Part shown: positions 44,722 through 56,368 of the stretch, one piece after another
Layout of the letters: each line of letters begins with the position of its first letter
How positions within the stretch are numbered: the stretch's first letter is position 1
DNA from: Hemileia vastatrix
Lineage: Eukaryota > Basidiomycota > Pucciniomycetes > Pucciniales > Zaghouaniaceae
Reading direction: 5' to 3'
Length of the DNA: 64,000 nt
NCBI GenBank assembly: GCA_030280995.1
Contig: JASXTE010000007.1
Location: forward strand, 10,879,001-10,943,000
Notes under the pieces: generated by a model
Databases searched by the model: none
What the model was told of the DNA's origin: nothing
Seen by the model: the letters and a program-made list of their open reading frames with translations, nothing else
Position numbers and translations under genes: made by a program

Positions 44722-46929
44722 AAAACCATGTTTTAATGCTACTATATAATTAGTTTTATTATATATATATATATATCTATGAAATATTTAGAAGGCCATC
44801 CTTTTTAAAATACTTGAATAAATGGCTCAGTTATAATGCCTAAAACTTATTAATGTTTCCCAAACTCAATAACAAATTTCTCATATGAAATATTAGCTTC
44901 TAATAGAAGCATTTTATCTATAGCTGATATTCATCATGTGATTTTCCTTGTTAGATTCAGCTAAAATAAAATAAAAGGAGCAATCATGCATATGTGTTTA
45001 AATGGTAACCATATTTTACTTAGAGGATTGTGAAATTCACTCATCAGAATGGTTTAATTATTAAAATAAATTAAGGTCATTGTTTTCTTGTATTTGAGAC
45101 TAATTAAGGAATTATTCTAAAAATATATTTTAATGTGTAACATGTTTAAAAAGTTGAAAATATGATTTTTGAAAATTTTGAGTTTTTTATATGAGATACC
45201 AAGCTTTAGTTTACATTTTTTCAAGTAGAATAGAATTTTAGAATTAGAAATTGAAAGCAATTTACCATTATCTGATTTTAATTGTGATATACTTATGGAA
45301 TGATTACATATCATCAAACATTATTTAAATCAAAAAGGTTTAAAGGATATTTAGAATTTTACAAAATTTCAATATTTATTAATCTTTGATTTGAAAACCA
45401 ACTATGATTTACACTCACTAGAAATAAGCAATCCCAATTTTAACATAATTGATCAATCCAAAAATAATGAGACAATTAGCATAAAAATATATATCATTTC
45501 AAAACCAAATCTCTAGATTTAATGTATAATTTTTTAATGAAAAATTGATACAAAAATTTAATGAAATGAACATTCTTAAAAAATTCAAAAAGAGAATATC
45601 AAAGCAAGTGATTTCTGCGAAAAAAACTACTAAATATTGTAGATAAAGCATAAAAATAAGTCATATTTTTTAAAAAAATGATATAACAATATTTATTTTT
45701 GTTAAAAAAATAAAAAACATTGTTTATTTTTGTTAAAAAAATAAAAAACATTGTTTATTTTTGTTAAAAAAATAAAAAACATTGTTAAACTTGTTTTTAT
45801 AATAATTTCAAAATCCACTAAACATTATATGAAGGTGGCAAAATATGTCAAAAATATGTTGAATTTGGTGAGCCAAAAATCAAAAAATTTGTATCATTTC
45901 CTATTATGATATGACTTTATTCCACCCTGTTTATCTGATTGTTCCAGTATTACTTTGCTATGGTCACTAGTTTTGAAATAAAAATTTACAAATTTTCATT
46001 ATATTTGATAATATGAAAAATAACTCAAACTTTTATAACAAAAATTAAGATTTTGAAGCTCCTTCTTTCAATTAGTGATTGAAGAAATTTTCATTTTATT
46101 TGATTAATGATTTTAAGAATAACAAAAAATTTGGAATTTACAAGGACTTATTTCCAGGGACTATAATTATTTACTTGTGTTATTCATGAGCTACATATAA
46201 ATGATGTAAAACATCAGAAAAGTAAGTTATAGTTATAAATCTACAGATTTTACTGTATCTGGTATATATATCTTCAATAAATCCTTTAAACCTATCTTAA
46301 GCTACATACCACACAATAGAAAATCATTATATTAAAAAAGGAAAAAATTCTATGATGATATCATAAAGAATAATTACCATGGATTGATATTCCATAAAAA
46401 TTGTTAATAAAATTTTAAGAGAACCTAAATCAGTTTTCTTTCATCAAAATATATCCTTTTTGTCTTTGTAATTAATTCCAACCAATTTTTTTGAAGTTTT
46501 AATCTATATATTTATTTCCAAAGCCACTATTAAGTTCCCTCTTAGACTTTTTAAGAAATTATATATATATATTATTTATCAAAAATTGAAATAAAAATAT
46601 AAAAATAATTTTTTTTACCTTTGATTATTTTAATTTAGTGTATTTTCAGAATGCATTGTGGTTACTTGTGAAGGTTAGAAGATTTGAATTTGGATTTATA
46701 AGTTTTTAGAAGGGAAAATATTGGAAAATTCTTTCCTAAATATTTATTTCATAGTTTCAAATGTTGAAATCTGCAAACTACTGGGATTTAAAATTATATT
46801 GAGATTTAAAATCTGTTTTCTACTCAAGTAAAATAAATTAAAATGATGATATCAAAATTTAAATTATGTTTAAACTTTTGATATGCTCTATCTACAATTT
46901 TATTGATAGTGCATCAAAAAGAAATAAAT
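44722..46929. other. D2 internal stretch with no recognisable gag
   Basis: 2.2 kb of AT-rich sequence where gag should lie. No open frame over about 66 codons and no zinc knuckle visible on either strand. It contains a 3 x 31-bp tandem repeat. gag has been deleted, replaced or mutated beyond recognition. Confidence 0.6.
45692..45784. repeat. Three exact copies of a 31-bp hairpin-forming repeat
   Basis: Units start at 45692, 45723 and 45754. Each has TTTATTTTT and AAAAATAAA arms around TTAAAA. Confidence 0.9.
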
Positions 46930-49900
46930 TCCATTCTTGACACTGGGGCTGCAGGTAGTGTAGTTTCTATTAATACTTTAATGAAACTAGATAGTAAGTA
47001 TAATGAAAAACTAGAACCTGTACAGACAAAGAACTGGAGGGGTTTTGGTTAAGTATTAAATCCAAATGGAAAATCCAAAACGGCTGAATTCTTTAAATAT
47101 CACAATGGATATGTAGGAGCAGTGTGTGAATTTTTGGTAATGGATAATAATAATTGTAGTGATTGGTTTATTATTGGAATTGACTTATTGACCAAATTTG
47201 GCATCAAACTAGATCCTGCAAATAGTTGCTTCACAATAGGCTTTAATGGGAAAAAAAAATTCAAGATTTGCTCTGAAAATTCAGTTTATTCCTTTGCTCC
47301 TAAAGAAGAACAACTTCAAGGTGGAAGAACCACCTCTGAAGTGGTAGAATTGGAAAACAAAATCCAAAAAGCCTCATTCAGTCTTCAACTCTCAAAAATT
47401 GAAGAAAACAATATTTTGAGATTAATAAAATTTTATCCTATGGCATTTGCTCATGGTTCACATGAACTAGGATTGATCAAAGACCATGAGATGAAAATCT
47501 TTTTAATATGTGATTTGGATAATATTCCTGGAAGCTTGAAAAAGAAACCTTACCCAGCTTCTCCTGAAAAAAGGAAAGAAATTGAAGACAACATTAAAAT
47601 GTTGTTAGAAATGGGTATTGTTGAAAAATTAGACACAACATGTAAGTATTGTGTTATTTTACCAGTTTTAATCTCTTATGAAAAAGATAAGACAAGATTA
47701 TGTGGTGATTACAGAGCTCTGAATATTTAACCTCTACCAAGGATAGCTTCTATCCATGCTACCCTACAAGGAGCAAAATATATTTCCTTTCTGGATGGAA
47801 ACAAAGGTTACCACCAGATTCCTGTGGAAAAGAATTCTCAGAATTTTTTACTCATAACCACACACATGGGGATATTTAAATATGTGAGAATGCCTTTTGG
47901 CCCAAAACATTCCCCTTCAGTCTTCCAAAAATTGATGGATAGTTTTTTTAATCAGGAAATGATTGAAGGATGGCTTTTAGTTTATATTTATGGCATCATA
48001 GTGTTCTCAAAAACATATGATGAACATTTAAATCACCTGAAAAGATTATTTCAGAAGATGGATGAAATTAATATGACAATTGCATGGAAAAAATGTAAGT
48101 TTGGATTTCAATCCTTTAAAGTACTTTGACATGTTGTATCTGGATTACAATTTTTTGTTGACCAGAACAAAGTGGCAACAATAAAAAACATTAGTATACC
48201 TAAGAATGTGAAAGATTTTCAAAGTTTTTTATGTATGTGTGGATATTATAGGATGTATATAAAAAACTAAAAATTAATTGCAGCCCCTTTAACAACATTT
48301 ATCAGGAAAAATGAAGCTTTCATCTGGAATAATGAAAGACAACATTCCTTTGATAGATTGAAGGAGTTTTTAATGTCAGCTCAAATATTGGCACTTTCAT
48401 ATTTTAATCTAACTTTTATCTTGTACACTGATGCAAGCTTCATAGGGTTAGGTGCTGCCCTACAGCAAAAACAGATAAAAAATGGAAAATTATCTGAAGT
48501 ATTTATCTGTTATATATCCAGAACCTTATGAAAGACAGAATTAAGGTATGGTTCCACCCAACTGGAATGTTTAGCTGTTGTGTGGGTTTTGGAGAAACTT
48601 CATTACTACCTGGAAGACCAGAAGTTTAAACTTATAACAGATTGCAGTGCAGTAAAATCTTTACTAAACATGAAAACCCCTAATAGGCACATGTTTAGAT
48701 GGAAACTAGCAGTACAAAAGCACAGAGGAACAATGACAATCACTCATAGAGCAGGAACATTGCATTCTAATGTGGATTTATTTTCCAGAAGCCCTTTGCC
48801 AAATGCTGCTTACAACCCAGCGTATGTACCTGAAAATGAGGTTATACATATATTTGGGATTTATATAGTGGATTTAGAGGAGGAGTTTATGCAAACTATA
48901 TTGAAAAATTATTCATCTGATAAAGATTTGGCTAAATTATCTACCATTTTAAATGATCCAACTAATGCCTCCATTAGTGCATTAATTAAAATCTTGCCTC
49001 CAAAGTATAAAAGTGTGTTGGAAAAAGGTAAACTGTCAATTGAAGATGGATATATATATTACAGAAAAAAGCTAAGTAATGTAATAGTTATACCACCTTC
49101 TATGAAAGAGTTAATGTTGAGTACTTTTCATGATGACATATTAGCTGGTCATTTTGATTTTAACAAAACATTAACCAGAGTTAAAAATACAGCCTGGTGG
49201 ATAAACATGAAAGAAGATGTATAAAAATACATTGAAACATGTTACTCTTGTCAGAAATCTAAAAGATTAATTGGAAAAGAGCTGGGCTATTACAAAAAAT
49301 AGAGCAGCCAAAAGCTCCATGGGAAATTATAAACATGGATTTTGTCACTGGCATGCCATTAGCAGTAAAAGAAAGTTTCAATTCTTGCTGGGTAGTTGTA
49401 GATAGATTAACAAAAATGTGTAAATTTATCCCTACCCATAAAGAGGTATCTTCAAAAGACTTGGAATTACTATGGTGGACTCAAATGATGAATAATGCTG
49501 GGTTTCCCAAAGCCATAATCTCTGAAAGAGACCCTAAATTTACTTCAGATTTCTGGAAATCTTTGATGGAAGTATCAGGTTGTCAATTGAAATTTTCTAC
49601 AGCACACCATCCACAAACTGATTGGCTGGCTGAGAGAATGATACAGACTCTAGAAGATATGATCAGAAGATATTGTGCCTTTGGATTGGAATACAAAGAC
49701 AATGAGAAATTCACACATTACTGGGTAACATTAATTCCTGGCCTGGAATTTGCTTATAATAGCACAACTCATTCTGTAACAGAGAAAAAACCATTTGAAC
49801 TCTGGCTGGGATATGTACCAAATACCCCAGTAAATCATTTAAATAAATTACCAAGGTCAGATATACACCATGGTACTAAATCCTTTATTCATATGCAACA

Positions 49901-50400
49901 AATGTGTAGAAAGAATGCAGAGGAATTCATCCAAAAAGCATTTGAACATGAAAAGAAAAAGGTGGGATAAATCTCATAAAGAATTTGAATTCAAGAAAGG
50001 AGATGAAGTCCAAATTTCAACACTTTATTTTAACTTACAAGGAAATGTTAAATTGAACGATCCCTTTGTAGGACCTTTTTTAGTGCGCAAAATGGTTGGT
50101 AATAATGCTGTGGAATAATATTATATGCCCCATATGATAGGAAACATCCAGTTTTCCCTATCTCATTATTAAAACCTTACCATGCAAATGATCTTGACTT
50201 ATTTCCAAAAAGAAAGGGAAGGCCTAAAAAGCAACCTGAAGAAATTGTGGAAAAAGCAGAGATTGAAAAAATACTTAAGAAAATAATCCTTACTAAGGAA
50301 AAAGGAACTGAATATTTATTAAGATTTAAGGGGAAATCAAATGAATTTGATAAATGGGTACCTGAAAAATAAATTTCAAATTTAACCTCTCTTCTTAAAA
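46930..50400 (+). pseudogene. D2 protease-RT-RNase H-integrase-chromodomain, broken
   Basis: Protease D-T-G-A-A-G at about 46938. A stop near 47050 precedes the rest of the protease (47122 on). The RT has lost about eight codons and gained a TAA near 47728. Its active-site box reads Y-I-Y-G (47983-47994) where B1 and B3 have Y-I-D-D, so both catalytic aspartates are gone. RNase H is open but has stops near 48127, 48270 and 48528. Integrase (49335-49970) retains M-D-F-V-T-G and H-H-P-Q-T-D but follows a stop near 49222 and a frameshift near 49280. More frameshifts lie near 49960 and 50116. The chromodomain at about 50230-50370 (Y-L-L-R-F-K-G-K...W-V-P-E) is the best preserved in the B/D family. 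Confidence 0.87.
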
Positions 50401-50595
50401 AATTTAAACAGAAATAAATTTCTGTTCAACCAGCTGAGGGGTTAAAAAACCAGTACTCATAATATTTTATTATGTTTTATTTCTTTGAAGAATAATCTTT
50501 AATGCTACAGAATTAATCTGAATACCTGAAAAATTACAAATAAATATAGAAAATGTATAACTTATCATTTTTAATTGTTTTTTTTGGTGGGTGAG

Positions 50596-51990
50596 TGTCA
50601 GCCTTTATATTCCCAGGACTGAGTAAAAAGTACTCATAAGTTATGTTAAACACATGAACTATACATAGGAACAATAAATGAGAGTACACAAACAGTATAC
50701 ATAAGTGAAATTATGATAATACACAAAAAATGCCATTATAACACCTTATATACATGCATGTATCCACCTTTAATAAGTCTTATGTACTTAATATTAAGTT
50801 GGAATATGTTAGATTAACCTTAAGAACCTTAATTATAAGGCTACATAATTTTTAAGTATACTTAAAGCTGTTATTTTCATTGTTTTATGCAAAAAACAAG
50901 AAATGCACTTTATTTCACTTAAAAGTTGATTATATGCGCTATAAATTTAAGAATATTAAAAATACGCTTTGACTGTTCAATTTGTCTCATTTAGGACTAT
51001 TGATTTGACTACTTAAATGCATTAAAATAACACTTTTAAAATTTGGTGTTTTTTATGCCAGAAATGGCTTCTGTGCACTGGCCACATACTGCATGTATTT
51101 TTCCCGTGTGAATAGCTTCATTTTTAGCAAAGTTAGCTTTTTCACACTATAATCACCCCACATTCTTTGCCCACTGTGGGGAAAAACACTAAAATAGGCA
51201 ACAGGCACTTATTTAGTGTCCTAGCTTAATTAATAATGCATTGACCCTCTTTATATGCACTAATTTCATTAATAACCTCACTCTTGGCACCTTATTTCAC
51301 TACCTTTCTAGGTGGTTTCTCAGTCAATTTTGGTCATTTTTGAATGGGAATTTCACGTAGTATAATGTCAGAATTAGCCCCATTATTTCTACAGTGAATT
51401 TTCCTTATTATTAAGCTCTTATTATCCGTAATTATACTTCTTTAGTCTTTTATATTGATGTATAATACGCATATACTCTCTTTTTTACTTATTCTTTAAT
51501 TTTTATGGATTTTCCTTATTATTCCAGGATTTTGGCAGTAGTTACTTTTCTAATTATGTGATGGGTCACTAGGGATGTTGATGGGCATGTCTATTTTTTG
51601 GATGGAGGCATCATTAACTGTGTATTGGACTGGTAAATAAAGGGATTCATTGGGGAGCTCAATGTGTATAAAAGGAGGAGGTTTTGGGTCTTGTTTTCGA
51701 CATTCTTTATCATTACAATTCAATCATATAACCAATCAATTTACAATACATATCAATAGCACTTATTTAGTCTTTGAATAGTATATTAATTATTAAATCT
51801 TTTTTCTACCAACTATAAATATTGTAAGCCATATATAATTAGTGAGATTAGAGTTACTGAGACCCGCATTTTGAGTTATTTTAATACTTATTGGATTTGT
51901 ACTACAGTATTCATATAGGACCATTAAAATATTCTAGACAACTGACCATTCAAGCTAGTTCACGTCTTTGTACTTGACCTCAACCTGACA
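50596..51990 (+). mobile_element. D2 3' LTR
   Basis: 1395 bp, TGTCAGCC...CTGACA, preceded by the G/T-rich GGTGGGTGAG. TATAAAAG at 51667-51674. Confidence 0.9.
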
Positions 51991-52095
51991 TAAAGTGTCT
52001 TCCAAACCACAGTAAGAATCAGAGTCAGCGGCTAAAGCTAAAGTTATAGCATTCATAGCTGAGTGAAGTTGCTTCCTAGTAGATAGGTTCTTCAT
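51991..52095 (-). pseudogene. N-terminal fragment of a Harbinger-type transposase
   Basis: From ATG 52095 the minus strand reads 35 open codons that align with the start of the transposase at 53054 (shared L-S-x-R, L-H-x-A-M, D-S-D, L-E-D). The fragment stops where D2 begins, so D2 landed inside this gene. I could not recognise the rest of it left of 10925. Confidence 0.5.
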
Positions 52096-52745
52096 TATTG
52101 TTGGTAGGAGGTTTATTTAATAAGTGGGAAGTGGGAATTAACCACCAAATGAGCAGGTGGGGTGTGTAGATAAAAAAAATGATATGTGGTTGTGACAAAA
52201 ATTATGTATCATAGAGTGAAGAGACACATAAGGATCAGAAAAAATTTTATGTATTTGCCACCAAAATCAAGTAGCATAAAGTGAAGAGACACATAAGGAT
52301 GGCATCTGCAACTATATGTCATGTGTATTTTTACAAATCAATCATGGAAGTGATTAGTTTGGGATCAGGAATTAGGAACAGAAATTGGGGTATAAGATGT
52401 TGGATAATGAATTATTTTGCAATCTTTATCCACTAGCCCTATGGCTAATGGATAAGAATCTTCCACAATTAATAATGTCTGAAACCAGCAAAAAAATTGC
52501 TGATCCCTAATTGTGGATCCCTGAACATTGATACCTCTTGATAGTTGAAATTTAAACAAGTAATTATTTCAATAAAATCTATATGTTATTAAAATAATCA
52601 ATTTATATATAGTGCTTACTTACTTTAATTTACTTATTTATTGATTAATTGACCCCATTTTGAGTAAAAAGAGTGCTCAATAATTTTTGATTGTAAAATA
52701 TTTATTTTTATTATTTAATATATATAATTAACTAATTAACTTATT
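52096..52745. other. Spacer between two Harbinger-type genes
   Basis: A direct repeat around AGTGAAGAGACACATAAGGA occurs at about 52217 and 52281. A 64-codon minus-strand frame (52559-52365) has no convincing match. Otherwise AT-rich. Confidence 0.45.
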
Positions 52746-53053
52746 AGGGGGTGTCAGTTCTGGCAAATCCGCACTTACAAATCCGCACTTAAATTTGACC
52801 AAATCCGCACTTAAATAAGTGCGGATTTCCAAAACACACTAGCCCCAATACTGGTGGATTTCAAAATGAAATAAGTCACTTATTTCACTCAAATCCGCAC
52901 TTTCTCAACCAAAAGTGCTGATTTCACCATCAAGTCCCATTTCACTGATTTGTCAGCATCATCCCATTCATACGCAGCACTCCGCAGAATAACACTTCAT
53001 AACTCAAAACATCGTACATCACTTACATCTTCATATCATATCATATAAGAGTT

Positions 53054-53749
53054 ATGCCTTCCTCACTTTCAAATCGTGATAAATTACATAAAGCAATGAC
53101 TTTCATGGCTCTTGAACTGCTCTTGGACTCTGATTGCGATTCTGATTCTGATCTAGAAGAAGATTTTGTCTTTTTATCAAAAATGGCCACGAAACGTTAC
53201 CTTCTTCCCAGAAAGCCTCAAGTACTTCATACCCCCAAGTACACCATCCAAACACTTCTTAACCTATCTACACCCAGTTTTAGACAGCTGTTCAGGACTT
53301 CTCAGGAATGTTTCCTTAAATTGCTTGAGCTTATTCAGGATCATCCCATATTTCACAATAATTCTCAAAAAAAACAACAACATCCTTCAATTCAATTGGC
53401 CATCACACTATGTCATTTGGGTTCAAATGGTAATGGAGCCGCTTTGAAACGTTTAGAAAATGTCTTTGATTTAGGGTATGGTTCAGTTAACACTTATACC
53501 AAACGATGTATCACTGCCATCAACTCCTTGGAATCTCAACTTCTCACCTGGCCAACAAAAATGAAATCGCATATTTTCAGCAAACGCATATTTTTTCAGT
53601 CACTCTCTTTTTTTTCTTTACTCATATCCGTTTTCTCCTCTCTTCCTACATCACTCAATCAATTTCACTTATATTTCTTTTTTCTCAACTCATCTCTCCA
53701 GGTAAGTCATTTTATTCTTTTTAAACAGAGTGTGAAAATAGGAGGATGA
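53054..53749 (+). pseudogene. Harbinger transposase, N-terminal part only
   Basis: From ATG 53054 about 175 codons resemble the N-terminal region of fungal Harbinger (DDE_4) transposases: F-R-Q-L-F-R-T-S...C-F, a Q-L-A-I-T-L-C-H-L-G block, G-N-G-A-A, L-G-Y-G-S-V-N-T-Y-T-K-R, and L-T-W-P near 53556. After about 53575 the sequence becomes unrelated low-complexity hydrophobic code, a duplicated hairpin segment follows, and no catalytic DDE domain is visible up to 54690. The element is thus non-autonomous. Confidence 0.72.
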
Positions 53750-53910
53750 ACTCTGTTCTTCGGGCGAAGAACAGAGTTCACTTCCATTCACTTATATTTC
53801 TTTTTTCTCAACTCATCTCTCCAGGTAAGTCATTTTATTCTTTTTAAACAGAGTGTGAAAATAGGAGGATGAACTCTGTTCTTCGGGCGAAGAACAGAGT
53901 TCACTTCCAT
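53665..53910. repeat. 123-bp tandem duplication, each copy with a perfect 15-bp hairpin
   Basis: Two near-identical units. Arms GAACTCTGTTCTTCG and CGAAGAACAGAGTTC, separated by GG, lie at 53748-53779 and 53871-53902. Each unit also has CCAGGTAAGT, a splice-donor-like site, after a pyrimidine-rich stretch. Confidence 0.92.
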
Positions 53911-54365
53911 AAAATATTAGCTGAAAATGTAAAATTATTGTTTTTCCATCAAAGAAAATTCTTTAAAATTTTTTGTATTATTACATGATTGAGTTCTAAT
54001 GCAGCGAGCATGTTGTTAGAGCATTATTGCCCCTCTTAGTAACTCAATCAAGTAATATATACAAAAAAATAACCAAATATTTAATATTCTTCCATAAATT
54101 TTTAATAAATAAATATGATATTTCAATTTATGAAATTAAAGTAATGGGCCCACAACCTTGTGTTGTATAAATGGTAATCATGATAACATTAATTTGTTTC
54201 ATGGGGTTCCTCTAGCCTATACCTGTGGAAAGTCCCAAACCTAGTTTCTAGACTTGATCTGCATTTTGGCTTAAGGAATTGTCATTACTTTAAAAGTAGT
54301 ATACTTGACATATCTTATTTATATATTAATTAATTTATGTAATTATATTAAATTTTGATGACTTT

Positions 54366-54545
54366 CACCCTTTACTTCAATAAAATGCAGGGGAGGGTAT
54401 TGCCAATTTTTTAAATCTGACATGTGAAATTGATGACTTAGAAAAATTTGGTGGTACCCACCCCTTGTTTCAATAAAATGCAGGGGAGGGCATTGCCAAT
54501 TTTTTAAATCTGAAATGTGAAATTGATGACTTAGAAAAATTTAGA
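54366..54545. repeat. 93-bp tandem duplication
   Basis: The block with CAATAAAATGCAGGGGAGGG is repeated 93 bp apart (54378 and 54471), ending GACTTAGAAAAATTT in both. Confidence 0.85.
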
Positions 54546-54696
54546 TAAGCAAACTTATTGACTAGAAAGTAAAGATAGAAAATTTTTATTATACATTCAA
54601 ATTTTTGTCAAAAATAACGTACTATATTCTTTTCCTTTTATAAGTCAGCATATAAGAAAATATTACCAAAATTAAATTAACTAGAAAAACAATTTA

Positions 54697-56011
54697 TCAA
54701 TTGAAAAGGTCAAGTAATTTTTTAATGTCCTCATAAGATTGGCCATTTTTAACACATTCCATAATGAAATCTTTTTTTTTAAAACTCTCTTGTTTTTCCA
54801 ATTCACAAGTAGCCATTTCTCTTTGAAATTGACGGTCATTTACTCTTTCCATCTGCTCTACCTCAAATTTTTTTTCTTCCAAATCTAAGGCTTGCTGATC
54901 TTTCCTTAGCATATGATCAAACTTCATCTTCTCAAAGTCAAGGGCATTATTTGCAATAGTTGATTTCGCTGAGAAAATTAAATTGAAATAAATAAATAAA
55001 TGAGTTAATGATTAAGATATATAGTAAACAAAACTTACTTATATCTTTTTTTTCAAAATAATCCTCAAGGGAGCCAAATGAGCTTGTTGAAGTATTACCA
55101 CGTTTTAATAGATGGTTCAAGTTCATTGAAGTTGAGGCTCGACGCTTTAGTTTGGAGTTTGAACAAGAGGCTTCAGGAAGTTCTTCTAAAGCAGCTTCTA
55201 AAGAGGTATTCACATTTCCAGAATTGAGATTATTTAATGGAGATTGAGTTTGAGTAGGAGGAGACTAGAAAGAAAGAGAAATTCAGAGAAGAATTGAAGA
55301 AAAAACAAAAAGTAAACATACATTTAAATTTTGGGCCTCTGAGGATTCAGATCTTCTGCGATATAATTGTTCTGCTTGATAGTTGGGATCATCTTCAGCT
55401 GAACTATGGTTAGAAGGTGGAGGGGATTGATCTTCTTCAAGTAAAGGTGTGTTGGGAGGATTATAGGAAGGTTTGGATCCAGAGGGTATATGCTTAGTAG
55501 TATCGTGTAGAAACCAAGGGTTTACATCAACTCGGGTGCCAAAAAGATTATCCATTTCCTCATAGAAAGGACACATGACATTGAGCTTTTCGGAAACAGT
55601 AGTAATTCAAATCTCCAAATCATCATCGTCAATACCAAAGCCAGTTTCATTTACAGCATGATGAGTCTTTTTATATTTTGAATGGTAACTCTTAAATCTC
55701 TCCTTCATTTGTTTAGGATTGATATCGATTCTCCCCCTTGTTTTCTTCCTTACTTCATTGGCCATCAACAAGTAGCCATTAACCTTTGAAGAAGGTGGAC
55801 GTCCAATACGAGTGGACTTTTCACATCCAAAACATGCTTCAAAATTTGATTTTATTTTAAGGAAGTTGATTATGATGAGATAATCATCCTTTTTAAGCTG
55901 ACCTGAACTTGCCTTTGATTTTTCAGGTGTAGGGCTTGCTTTACGAGGAGACTTTTGTGACGAAGCAGATTTTTGAGTTACCTTTTGAGATTTGGAATGT
56001 CTGGGAGGCAT
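54697..56011 (-). pseudogene. Harbinger SANT/Myb-like accessory protein, three exons, one stop
   Basis: Exon 1 is 56011-55322, intron 55321-55265 (57 nt, GTATGT...TCTAG), exon 2 55264-55039, intron 55038-54969 (70 nt, GTAAGT...TCAG), exon 3 54968-54697. All junctions keep frame, giving 395 codons. One in-frame TGA at codon 135 (55609-55607) is one transition from CGA. The N-terminus is Ser/Lys-rich; residues about 50-165 resemble the trihelix/SANT-like domain of Harbinger second proteins (K-S-N-F-E-A-C-F-G, K-E-R-F-K-S-Y-H-S-K-Y-K-K); the middle is Pro/Ser-rich; the C-terminus is a Glu/Lys/Gln-rich coiled coil. The known family role is to help the transposase enter the nucleus and bind ends. 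An upstream in-frame ATG at 56032 is also possible. Confidence 0.78.
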
Positions 56012-56368
56012 TATGAAACTGGCACATAACAAGAAAAAAGATTAAAAAGTAGAAGAAATAAGTAAAAAAGAATGTAAACATGCCTGGTCAAAATATTGAA
56101 AATGTCAGGAAGGGGTGTGTGCCGAGGATTGATGGGTAGGTAGCGAGGAAGGTCAGTGTGTCACATGTGACAGGGATGGGGTAAGAAAGGAAGGGATGTT
56201 TTGTGGCCAAAATGTGGTTGTGAAAAAAAACGGGAAAAAAGTGCTGATTTGAGGTCATAACTGACACCCTTTTTTGAAATAAGTGACTTTTTTGCAAAAT
56301 TTAAGTGCTGATTTGGTTTGAAATCCGCACTTAATTTAAGTGCGGATTTGCCAGAACTGACACCCCCT

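Larger units (their letters stand above)
10925..51990 (+). mobile_element. Chromovirus D2 (plus strand), host of a 32-kb nested insertion
   Basis: D2 starts with TGTCAGCC at 10925 and ends with CTGACA at 51990. Its 5' LTR is cut at 11542 by A2 and resumes at about 43847. The flanks are TAAAGC on the left and TAAAGT on the right, a 5-bp target duplication with one adjoining difference. Without the insert D2 is about 8.8 kb: LTRs, a 2.2-kb stretch with no visible gag, a decayed protease-RT-RNase H-integrase gene and a chromodomain. It is related to B1 and B3 by protein and LTR-end similarity. Confidence 0.85.
52746..56368. mobile_element. PIF/Harbinger DNA transposon, 3.6 kb
   Basis: The ends are perfect inverted repeats of about 30 bp starting (A)GGGGGTGTCAGTTCTGG. 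Flanks fit a 3-bp ATT duplication, or TA if the outermost A/T is excluded. Subterminal copies of AAATCCGCACTT in both orientations cluster at 52764-52930 and 56240-56350, likely transposase binding sites. It carries the two genes typical of the superfamily, divergently placed: a transposase (+) and a SANT/Myb-like DNA-binding protein (-). Confidence 0.88.

Noticed and set aside
44430..44740. Self-priming in D2, from an 11-nt complementarity between 44722-44740 and the LTR near 44449
   Set aside because: Short, AT-rich, poorly placed relative to the TATA box and not preserved in the 3' LTR, unlike the 14-nt match in element C.
45691..45790. 31-bp triplet repeat as a CRISPR-like array
   Set aside because: Units are contiguous with no spacers, and the setting is a eukaryotic retrotransposon.
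52365..52559. Minus-strand 64-codon frame as a DDE transposase piece
   Set aside because: Similarity too weak, and its position upstream of a transposase N-terminus is the wrong order.
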